Of a DNA stretch of 64,000 nucleotides, positions 55,683-64,000 are shown in pieces; within the stretch, counting starts at the first letter, position 1, and each line of letters starts with the position of its first letter. The notes below the pieces were generated by a model that saw only the letters and a program-made list of their open reading frames with translations, ran no database searches and was not told the DNA's origin. Source of the DNA: Numida meleagris (lineage: Eukaryota; Chordata; Aves; Galliformes; Numididae); NCBI RefSeq assembly GCF_002078875.1, contig NC_034413.1, positions 62,178,453 through 62,242,452 of the forward strand, written 5' to 3'. A program made the translations under genes and the position numbers.

Positions 55683-55832
55683 ATGGCGGCGGGTGGAGCC
55701 GGGCGCGTGGCGGCCGCGCTGCTGGAGGCGCGCGCTGTGCGCTTCGGAGACTTCGTGCTGCGGAGCGGCATCGCCTCCCCCGTCTACGTGGACCTGCGTG
55801 GCCTGGCCTCCCGGCCCCCCCTGCTCCGTCTG
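55683..55832 (+). CDS. UMPS: UMPS exon 1
   Basis: 50 codons: [19 protein letters not shown] then [20 protein letters not shown] and a [11 protein letters not shown] end. It is very GC-rich. The first 15 residues are low-complexity Ala/Gly and diverge from human; conservation starts at RFGDFVL. The start has C at -3 and G at +4, so the context is moderate. The donor GTGCCG is weak. The next exon acceptor leaves phase 0. Confidence 0.95.
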
Positions 55833-58800
55833 GTGCCGTGGGGGTGGGGGGGGCTGGACGAGTGGCCTCAGGGGACTGAGAGGGGTCCTGGGGTAGCGGT
55901 GTCGGGCATGGGTCGGGGAGGTGGGTTGGGCTGCTTGCTGCTAGACTGACGTCGAGACCCTGGGGCGTGTTCAGGGGGGAGCGGCTGAGGGAATAGGGAT
56001 TGTTCAGGCTGGAGGAGAGGGAGCCCAGGGGAGACCTTATGGCTCTCTGCTACTCCCTGAAAGGCGGTTGTGGCGAGGTGCGGTTGGCCTCTGCTACGGT
56101 AACAGCCGTAGGATGTGAGGTGATGGCCTCGGGTTGTGCTAGGGGAGGTTCAGGTTGGATATTATGAAACGTTTTTTTCTCAGTACGAGTGGTGATGCAC
56201 AGGCTGCCCAGGGAGGTGGTGGCCTGGAGGTGTTCAGGGCTCGTGGAGATACTGTTTAGCAGTGGTCACTTCATTCTGGCTCCTAAAGTATACGTATTTT
56301 TTAGGTTGCTGATCTTCTGTTCCATACAGCAAAAGACGCTGGTCTCCAGTATGACTGTGTGTGTGGTGTTCCATACACGGCTTTGCCGCTGGCCACAATT
56401 ATCAGCTCTGAAAATCAGATTCCAATGCTTATACGGAGGAAGGAAGCAAAAGACTATGGTAAAACCGTCAAATGATGGATTTGTCACTACTTCTTTTCTT
56501 GTCGTGTGCGTTTTTGTCTCAGTTTAAGATTACCACTCCAACTCAAATAGTCCCTTTTCCCCTAAAACATACCTCTCACAGCATCCCGACCTGACCAGGC
56601 TCTCCCAGCTGCAGCTGGGCTCCTGCTGTTGTAGGGTTGGAGGGTCTCAGGCTTCCTCTTTGTTCCCACAGTGTTTTTTTTTTCCTTTAACACCACTGCT
56701 GTAGGTTACTGCCCTCTTCCAGAAGCAGATTTGTAATGCAGTTTCTGATGTGCTTAGACTGGTGCCATGTTTGACCTCCAAACATGCATATCAACTCCAA
56801 GAGGAATCTTTATTCTTCTGTTGTCTCTCAACCACTTCTACTTTCGTATCCTATAATCAGTGGGCAAGGTGGACCAGGTGAGAAGCAGTCAGTTCTATAC
56901 CTAGCGATCAGTTTTATTTGATTTTGCTTGAAGCAGGGGCAAAGTGCTTGTAGGGGGAAGCCAATTCTGGAAACTGGATTTCCATGTGTGATAAGCTCTC
57001 TTCCAACATCATTCGGTCGGACAGGATGTTTGTCAAACCTAAATGGTGCTCCTTTGTTAGTCAGTGTGCTAGGCATGAGAACTTCTGCTGTTCATTCTTG
57101 TGAAGGACAAGTTGATTGTGACAGCAATTAACTGCCTGGCACGAGGTTTCCGGTGTCACACAGATTGCAAAGCTGTACTGACACTGTGAGGCAGTCATGG
57201 TCTGAGCACCACAGTGGCTACGTAATGTTCACCCGCTGCTCCCTGCTTCCTCAGAAAGCCACGTGTCCTTTGTTGCTGCCCCCCAGGAGGCCTTTCATGG
57301 ACTTGTGCCTATTGTTGGTTATGGTAAAGACATCTGGGGGCTTTACTCCTCCAGACTGTTCTAACAACAGGTGTATTAAGCATAGAATAATGCCTGTGGA
57401 AAATAGAAAATATGTTGAAGAGTATCAATAACTTTGCTAGTTTAGAGACATTTTAAGTAACAGGAAGAATGTTCTTGATGCTTTGAAGGTTCATAGTAAT
57501 GATAAACTTCAATTTCTGTAGTCAACTTCTACAAAGATTGTTAAAGGATGTGCTGTCAGGAAGGTGTTGGTTTTGATAATGGATCGTGTGAAGTGTGTTT
57601 CCTCCCCTTGGAGGAGTAACAGACTATGAATTGAGTTATGAGGCAGTGACTGAGCTGTGATAAGAACTGTGATATCTGGAATCAGTAATAACTACAGAAA
57701 TTACCTCTGTACTGACAATGAGTATGAAATTCCTATGAACCTGAAGTCCAATTCCATTTTTACTGCAGCATTTGCTTGTACGCCAAACAAATATGGTCTT
57801 TATGTTAACATCTCAGGTTAAAATCTGGACACACTCGATACATTCTGAGGTCGTTTGTACTTTATTTAGGGGATTGTTTTCCTTTTATTTTAAAGGTACT
57901 AAGCGGCTGGTAGAAGGCACCATTAATCCAGGAGAAACGTGTTTGATCATTGAAGATGTGGTAACAAGTGGATCTAGCGTACTGGAAACTGCCGAAGTTC
58001 TTCGGAAAGAAGGATTAAAAGTCACAGATGCTGTAGTGCTGCTGGACAGGGAGCAGGGAGGGAAGGCCAGGTTAGAAGAACATGGAATTCGCCTGCACTC
58101 TGTATGTACGTTGTCTGGGATGTTAGATATTCTCCAGCAGCAGGGAGAAGTGGATGTGGAGATGGTTGAGAAGGTGAAGAATTTCATTCAGGGAAATATG
58201 TTTGAGCCAGGGGCTCAGAACGGTCCTGCTCCACTGAAAAGAGTCTGTAAAGAGCTGAGCTTCGGGGCTCGTGCCGAGCTGCCCGGGGTGCATCCTGTCG
58301 CAGCCAGGCTTCTCACACTCATGGAAAAGAAACAAACAAACTTGTGCCTTTCTGCAGATGTCACAGAATCCAAAGAACTGCTGCTGTTAGCTGCCAGCCT
58401 GGGCCCCAGCATTTGTATCCTAAAGACTCATATAGATATACTGAATGATTTCACCCAAGAGGTAGTAAAGGAGCTGAGAAAACTCGCGGATCAACACGAA
58501 TTCTTGATTTTTGAAGACAGGAAATTTGCAGACATTGGAAACACAGTGAAACATCAGTATGAAGGTGATTATCATCAGCCTTGATGTCCAGTAATTTTGC
58601 TGCCAGTCTGTGTAACTGCAGCACTGGAACAAGTTGTCAGGAGAGACCGTGGGACCTCTGACCTTGGAGAAAACTTGAGGGGGCAAGGCCCTGAGCAACC
58701 TGATCTAGCTTTGGAGTTAGCCCTGCTGAGGGGGCACGACCTTCAGAGGTCCCTTCCAAAACCTAAATCTTGTTATGAATCTGTGCTTGTGCTCAGTAAG

Positions 58801-61047
58801 TACTTCTGAATGGTTGTTTGCCTGGAGAAGGGCGTGTGTGGCTTGTAAGGCACCATGCTATTGTATGCTTGCTTGCTTCTTATGGCTTTCATTTGTTACT
58901 GCATCCGCTCAATGCTTTTTTCTCTTTTCTGATACTATCTATGCTCTTTATGATATGTGTACTGTTGCACCTTTGACAGTAGAATTTTAGCTTACCATGA
59001 GGGCCTGAATGGGAAGTAAAGGCAGGATACTAAGAAGCATTTCTTGCTTCTTATTCTTTGTTTCTTGCTTTGTGATTATGTAGCCATCAGGTTTGTCCGA
59101 TAAAACTGGGCTGTTAAGACTGCTAAGCTTCAGCAGTGAAACGTCTTTTAAAATTGGAATGGTTTATTGCACTGCTTGTTTAATTCACACTTCTTGTTTA
59201 ATACATTTCTGATGACCAATTTCACTTTGCCTGGGTCTTCCTATCCATGTTCTTAGGTGGCGTGTTCAAAATAGCGTCCTGGTCGGATGTGGTTAACGCG
59301 CATGTGGTTCCAGGCCCGGGAGTTGTGAAAGGACTGAAGGAAGTGGGCCTTCCCCTGCAGCGTGGCTGCCTTCTCGTTGCTGAGATGAGTTCCCAAGGGT
59401 CACTTGCAACTGGTGAATACACAAAAGCTGCAGTAAGTCGACATTTTTGTTTAGGGTTAACAGCTCGTAAAATGTTCTGACGGGAGGTTTTGTATGCTGC
59501 TAACATCTATGCTTCCAGAAGTCTCTCCAGCTATATGATAAGTTTTTCTTTCTGTGGAAACTGAGGAATGTGAGAGTGTGGCACTTGAAGGTTACATCTG
59601 TAGGTTAGTGGTGTTGGAGTTCATGCTGTGAGTTCTAGTGAACACACCAGGCTTGCCATGGGCCACGGTTTTTTGTTAACAATGAATTTGTAATAAGTAA
59701 TACACTGAATGAACTTTCACTTCTAACTTAGTAACAAATGTATATTTTTGCGTTCCTGTCTGCAAGCACAGTAATATTAGTGAGGACTGAGTCAGTGCTG
59801 GGTGACTTTGTATTGGTAAAGCAACAGCTTCCAAGCTCCAGTATTTCATACCCCTGCCCTACACAGCTTAATTAGAAACAGATTGGTGGGCAAGCTTAAT
59901 TTTAGGTATATCACTTGAAACTGTTTATTGCTCCTTTTTAGGTACAGATGGCTGAAGACAACTCTGATTTTGTTTTTGGATTCATATCTGGATCTAGAGT
60001 TAGTAAGAAACCAGAATTTCTTCACTTAACTCCAGGAGTACAGCTGCAAGCTGGAGGTAACTTTCCCTGAAATATTTATAGTCTGCTTGTAAATACAGTA
60101 AGTGATTTGGGCTTCAGTGGAAAAAGTGACTTCTGAAGGGGATTGAGTTCCTCATTGTCTGGAGGAAGGAATCTGTGTTTGTCATTTCCCTAATACGGGC
60201 TGCCTTGTTTATTTCTGGACGTACTGATCTCTTCCCTGGGAGTTCTGAAGGGCAATCAGCATCCCACACAGCTTCTCCGTTAGATCTTCTTGTGCTGAGG
60301 TCTGTATACCATGAAGTACAGTCCTTAAGCACATGAAATGTCTACAGATGGGCATTAGCTTAGAAGTACAGCTACTTGGCAGGTAGAAAACATTCAGTTA
60401 AATACTGAAGTCTAACTGTAACATGATTGATACTGATATAGATGCAGTATCAATGAATTGGAAGTCATAGCTTACTGAACAATCAGTCCAGTACTTATCC
60501 AGGTAGGGAAGATGTGTTTCTCTGCAGTACTTCATTCTTACAAAACCTGAGGTGAAATCACAGCTTCTACTTTAGTGTTGGAGTATTGCCTGTTTTAAGA
60601 AGACTGAAGCTTATTGTAGTAATTGCAGTCAGTGTTCCCTTGAATAACAGTTCCATCTATCGTAACTGGTAAATCACAGAAAGAGAGAACTGTCAAATTT
60701 GATCTGTGTAATAGGTGGAGGTTCATGAGTTGGAGGCACAGTTTCTAGTCAGTGCTATGGATCGTTAGGGTGAGAACTGAAATAACATACGTACTTCATG
60801 TTCCCGCACCTCTGAAAGTTTTCAGTAGATACAGTTCTACACAAACTAAAAAAACATTTTATGTGTTTCAGGTGACAATCTTGGGCAGAAGTACCTAAGC
60901 CCCAAGGAAGTGATTAGTGAAAAAGGTTCCGACATTATTATTGTGGGACGTGGCATCTTGTCAGCTTCAGACCGTCTTCAGGAAGCAGAGAAGTACAGGA
61001 AGGCAGCTTGGGAGAGCTACCTAAGCAGGCTCGGTGTTCATGCATAA
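55683..61047 (+). CDS. UMPS: UMPS (uridine 5'-monophosphate synthase), complete, six exons
   Basis: Bifunctional cytosolic enzyme for the last two steps of de novo pyrimidine synthesis. The N-terminal orotate phosphoribosyltransferase makes OMP from orotate and PRPP; the C-terminal OMP decarboxylase makes UMP. Six exons (55683-55832, 56305-56458, 57896-58564, 59257-59432, 59942-60056, 60872-61047) join without a break into 479 residues, against about 480 in human. The PRPP-binding motif is [13 protein letters not shown] (residues 117-129). The decarboxylase has the LKTHIDIL strand (277-284) and the DRKFAD catalytic cluster (Asp309, Lys311, Asp314). The C-terminus is SRLGVHA. The chosen ATG sits at the end of the CpG promoter and gives the expected FGDFVLRSG start of the family. 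The gene lies 3.5 kb downstream of the KALRN stop on the same strand, as in human. Confidence 0.98.
55968..56250 (+). mobile_element. CR1 LINE fragment in UMPS intron 1
   Basis: Sense-strand CR1: 'gggattgttcaggctggagg', 'ggggagaccttatggctctc', 'aggggaggttcaggttggat' and 'aggctgcccagggaggtggt'. It covers the 3'UTR-proximal part and fills most of the 472-base intron 1. Confidence 0.88.
56305..56458 (+). CDS. UMPS: UMPS exon 2
   Basis: Residues 51-101 plus one base: [20 protein letters not shown], then [20 protein letters not shown] and [11 protein letters not shown]. It carries the orotate-binding [10 protein letters not shown] segment and the RRKExKxYG loop of orotate phosphoribosyltransferase. 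The acceptor is 'tttttag' and the donor is GTAAAA. Confidence 0.97.
57896..58564 (+). CDS. UMPS: UMPS exon 3: PRPP motif, linker and start of decarboxylase
   Basis: The longest exon, residues 102-324. It finishes the orotate phosphoribosyltransferase domain ([32 protein letters not shown]), crosses the linker (about 190-225) and enters OMP decarboxylase ([40 protein letters not shown]). The acceptor is 'tttaaag' and the donor is GTGATT. Retention would add only a few residues before a stop (58582-58584). Confidence 0.97.
58614..58790 (+). mobile_element. CR1 LINE 3' fragment just after UMPS exon 3
   Basis: Sense-strand CR1 3' end: 'gcactggaacaagttgtcag', 'caaggccctgagcaacctga', 'tctagctttggagttagccc' and 'cagaggtcccttccaaaacc'. 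It begins only 50 bases past the exon 3 donor. Confidence 0.88.
59257..59432 (+). CDS. UMPS: UMPS exon 4
   Basis: Completes Gly325, then encodes [36 protein letters not shown] and [20 protein letters not shown] (326-383) of OMP decarboxylase. The acceptor is 'ttcttag' and the donor is GTAAGT. Confidence 0.97.
59942..60056 (+). CDS. UMPS: UMPS exon 5
   Basis: Residues 384-421 plus one base: [20 protein letters not shown], then [18 protein letters not shown]. It contains the decarboxylase FISGSR and TPGVQ motifs that hold the phosphate of the ligand. The acceptor is 'tttttag' and the donor is GTAACT. Confidence 0.97.
60872..61047 (+). CDS. UMPS: UMPS exon 6, C-terminus
   Basis: Completes Gly422 and encodes residues 423-479: [34 protein letters not shown] and [14 protein letters not shown], then [11 protein letters not shown] is the phosphate-binding strand and loop near the end of OMP decarboxylases. 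The acceptor is 'tgtttcag'. Confidence 0.97.
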
Positions 61048-61665
61048 GACTGAATGTAGGTCACCTTCCTAGTCAGTAAGCGAAGCTGATGCAGTAGTCA
61101 AAATGAAGCTGCAACCATTGTGAGGCCTCTGCTGAAACAGACAGACACACTTCAGCCAGTAGAACGTTATGTCCTTTTGGAAAGAAATCTGTTACTGGCT
61201 AAATTATTTTTAATTGCACACAATTGTACACGCCATAATTATTTTTAGATTTTTTTTAATGTTTGCATCTATGAGACCAAAATTTTATGTCCAATTGTTA
61301 GTCTGAATAGTTTTTCTCTACTGAAAAACAACGAATGAAAACACTCCTAAGATATGTGCTTGGCTGTTGTTGCTGGTTTCTCCTCCCCACCCTTGCATTC
61401 CTCTGACTGTGGAAACAATGTTTTACTGTTCTCCATTAACTTCACCTGTGGCCCTGACCTTGTGTCTCACTCTCACAGGATTGCCATGGAGAAAGCTATC
61501 GGTCTGGATCCCACGCTGTGAAACTGAATTGTATGTTACTTAATGACTTGATTTTTTGCTACTTTTTTCCTTTAATTGTACCTGTCTTTTTAGTGGCAGT
61601 GTGAAATACTGTTTATTTTCAGAAGCAGGGCGTTATAAAAATAAATCAAGTCTGCTGTGTTTGTG
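61048..61665 (+). other. UMPS: UMPS 3'UTR
   Basis: About 0.6 kb, ending just after AATAAA at 61640-61645. The signal is followed by 'tctgctgtgtttgtgc', a good GT-rich downstream element. No other canonical hexamer lies between the stop and this one. Confidence 0.75.
61640..61645 (+). terminator. UMPS: Polyadenylation signal AATAAA, UMPS
   Basis: Canonical hexamer 593 bases after the UMPS stop with a GT-rich element within 20 bases. Confidence 0.75.
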
Positions 61666-64000
61666 CCCATAAGCGTTACTCCTGATTCTGTTTGTAGTCT
61701 GCTCTGACAAAAGTCTTTGTGCTGTTGAGTGCAAGTGGGGACTGATGTAATGAGAAACAAAGATGTACTTTCGGTTGCTTGACTTCTGAAAATATTTATG
61801 GAATACTTCCGGGAATTATTTTCCACACTTTGGGATTATGAAGGAGTGTTACTTTGAAATATCACGTAGGGGAGGTTTTGATTAGAAAGGATGGAGGCAC
61901 CTTAAATACACCCATTGTAGATATGATGGAAATGGGCTTGAGTTTTTTTGCTAACAAGAAAGTGTGAAGAATGCAGATGAATGGTGGTACAGTTCTAGAC
62001 CATTGCTGTTTCTGTGCTGATGCAACACACAGAGAAAACTGGATCCCTTTTTAAAAAGCCTGCAAAATAGGAACAATTATATCCAGCGAGATTTTTCTTT
62101 GCTTTAATAGTAACTTTTTTCCCAGCCTTTCAAGAGGAGAGATCAGGGTTATGCTGAAGTTCAAATGGAGATTTTTTTCTTTTTTTTTGCTTCTTGTCTG
62201 TAAGAACAGAAACAGGCTTGGATTTGAGGGCTGTATGGTATGCTTCTTGTATTTGTGACCTTGTGCTCTGCTGGGAGTCAGACTTGAGAAATGTGTGGCT
62301 GAAAAGCTTCCTAGCTGTCTGGGTATGCTGAGGTTAATGACCTTATCCTTTTCCATTTCGTGTTCCTTGGACGTGTTTCCCCGATGCTTCTTACAGGGCT
62401 CATAAATGCATTACTGAGGAGAGAACATTAGAATTTACTCTGTGTACGTTTTGTTCTTCCTCGGTTGGTTCAAGATTCTTCTTAGGTACCACATTAACGT
62501 GGGGAACTCGGTCCAGGAAAGATGAAGGCTCTCCTGGCCACCTTTCACCACTGAACTTGGTGAGTGTATTGGCTCTTAGGAGCTGCCCTGCGGCAGTCTG
62601 ATGTTTTGCATGAACTTCCACGAAGTTTCAGACCTTAAAAGTGAACAGAGGGCTTGGGATTTGTTTACTGCCTTTCGTTAATGACCTGCTGGCCTTGCTA
62701 CCTGCTGGCTGGTAGCAGAAGCCAGGTTTCCCCACTTCAACTGCTTTGCAGAAAACGGCTTTGTCCACCAGATGGAGCTGAGACACTATTTTTCAGGCGA
62801 GTCGACGCCCATCCCTTTTATAGCTAATAGTTTCCGCTGACGGTACCAACTCTAGATACGTTTAAGCTGAAGATCTACCTGCTTTTCAACGAGTTACTCC
62901 CTTGCCTGAAGCCACAACTTAACGCAGTAGGGTTTAGTAGGCAGCTGCCTCAGCACTGTGTGGGGTGGAGGTGTCACTGCAGGAGCACCAGCAGGATTCT
63001 GTGAGTCCAGTATATCCCACTAACTGCTGAATTGCATCAAGCAGGTGTCTGAAACTTACACAGCAAAAATGCTGAACGAGACCCGAGAGCTACTTGATAA
63101 GGAAGGAAAAACAGCAACTGAACTGAGAGAGACTGCCGTCATCTAACAGCCATGCAGTGAGAGTTCTGAGCATCAGACTGGGAAGCTTCAGTTCACCATC
63201 CTCCACTGTGCGCTCTGTAAGTCACAGCAAGCTGTATTCTAGTGCTTCATTTGACACCAGTCAAACATTTCAATTAGCAAAACAAAGCCACGTTTGCTCC
63301 TACCTCCTGCACGCATTCTTGTGTCAGAGTGATTATAGCAAGCAAGCGTGTGGGGACTCTTTTGTGGCACCTGAACGTGATTAAAAATCCATTTCAAATT
63401 AAGAACAAATGTTAATTTCCTTGCTTCCCCCCCTGCTCGCATTCACCGCATAGTTCCGGCTGTTGGTCCCAACTGCTTCTAACATGGGAACTAGGTCACA
63501 ATTTACAAAACTCATTTGCATTATAATATATGAATCTGGAAGTCTTGCAGTCGGTTCTCTGGTCTGATCAAACATCACAGTTTCAGCGTTGCTTTATCAG
63601 CCAGTAGCTGACATAGTGGTCATATTTTTGTTTCCATAAACTATTTCATGAACGATTATTCAAGACCTAATTCCAGAAAAATAACTGAATCACTTCCCTT
63701 AAATGGAGGTGGAAAGCTGTTTCAGTGGGCTTTTAGCAGGCATCACAAGCATTGCATTTAGGAAACAATAAGGACCGAAGGAACGTGCAGGAACCCAGAG
63801 CAAGTTTGTTTCCATTTCTGAGGTTTGGAGTCACTGACTCAGGGAAATGTTCTGTTTTGGAAGATTTGTAATTGAACAGCCAGACAGGGCTGGGCTTTCT
63901 GTTTGTTTGTAATCACTGTTAGGTCACGGTTGGGCTGTGCCACAGCAATGAATACAGCTCCATGATCTAACTGCAACAAATTACAGCCCAGTTTGGTGCC
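61666..64000. other. Downstream flank of UMPS, no supported gene
   Basis: 2.3 kb of unique sequence. In human ITGB5 lies next, on the opposite strand; I looked for its cytoplasmic tail in the reverse frames and did not find it. No canonical minus-strand poly(A) signal (TTTATT on plus) was noticed after 61670. Confidence 0.6.

Larger units (their letters stand above)
55490..55960 (+). promoter_or_regulatory. UMPS: UMPS CpG-rich promoter
   Basis: The sequence changes abruptly to GC- and CpG-rich around exon 1. Reading towards the ATG there is CCAAT (55595-55599), a perfect NRF1-type palindrome CGCGCATGCGCA (55614-55625), an ETS-like 'cttccg' (55646-55651), and an ATGGCGGC overlapping the start codon that fits YY1. 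I see no TATA box. This is a typical housekeeping promoter, consistent with UMPS. The transcription start is probably at about 55630-55670 (inference). Confidence 0.7.
56459..60871 (+). other. UMPS: UMPS introns 2-5
   Basis: Four introns (56459-57895, 58565-59256, 59433-59941, 60057-60871). They hold unique A/T-rich sequence except for the CR1 copy at 58614-58790. The coding exons inside this span are listed separately. Confidence 0.7.

Noticed and set aside
55363..55896. 177-codon plus-strand frame across UMPS exon 1
   Set aside because: It is in another frame from UMPS, is caused by high GC in the CpG region, and runs past the exon 1 donor into the intron. It is only of interest as a possible upstream frame.
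57772..57895. Upstream extension of the open frame into UMPS exon 3 starting at 57772
   Set aside because: The family sequence resumes only after the acceptor at 57894-57895; the part before is intron.
61666..64000. Possible ITGB5 3' end on the minus strand
   Set aside because: Expected from human gene order, but I found no match to the integrin tail and no minus-strand poly(A) signal.
1..64000. CRISPR arrays, tRNA or rRNA genes, prokaryotic operons
   Set aside because: No regular direct-repeat array, no cloverleaf or rRNA sequence noticed, and the sequence is clearly vertebrate nuclear DNA.

Overview
The window looks like bird nuclear DNA, most likely a galliform such as chicken. Genes are split into short exons with GT/AG introns, the DNA is repeat-poor, and nearly all recognisable interspersed repeats are CR1 LINE fragments, the typical avian retrotransposon. 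The gene order KALRN then UMPS on the same strand matches the order I know from human 3q21. Species was not tested against a database.

Region 1 (1-7516) holds no exon I can support. It should be KALRN intron or upstream sequence.

Region 2 (7517-52167) carries 26 plus-strand coding exons of the 3' half of KALRN (kalirin), a RhoGEF kinase. They join in one continuous frame with every split codon resolved, giving 1256 residues and a TAA stop. In order they encode a serine-rich linker, the second DH-PH module (RhoA-type GEF), the second SH3 domain, a basic/acidic linker, an Ig domain, a fibronectin III domain and a serine/threonine kinase domain. The upstream Sec14, spectrin-repeat, first DH-PH and first SH3 exons lie outside the window. 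The 3'UTR runs to an AATAAA at 53335. Reading through the SH3 exon donor gives an immediate in-frame stop, followed by UTR-like sequence with its own AATAAA and a GT-rich tract. This is a good candidate for a shorter, kinase-less (kalirin-9-type) 3' end.

Region 3 (53360-55590) is a spacer of about 2.2 kb with no supported gene.

Region 4 (about 55490-61660) is the complete UMPS gene: a CpG-rich promoter with CCAAT, NRF1-like and YY1-like motifs, six coding exons (479 residues) and a 3'UTR with AATAAA at 61640. UMPS is the bifunctional enzyme for the last two steps of de novo UMP synthesis (orotate phosphoribosyltransferase then OMP decarboxylase).

Region 5 (61660-64000) shows no supported gene. 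In human the next gene is ITGB5 on the opposite strand, but I see none of its exons here.

The two genes have unrelated functions: cytoskeletal/synaptic signalling for kalirin, and housekeeping nucleotide synthesis for UMPS. They are neighbours by conserved synteny. I found no prokaryotic system, CRISPR array or convincing novel gene. The points most worth following are the alternative KALRN 3' ends, the weakly defined 60-nt exon, and an unexplained GC-rich ORF cluster in a KALRN intron.
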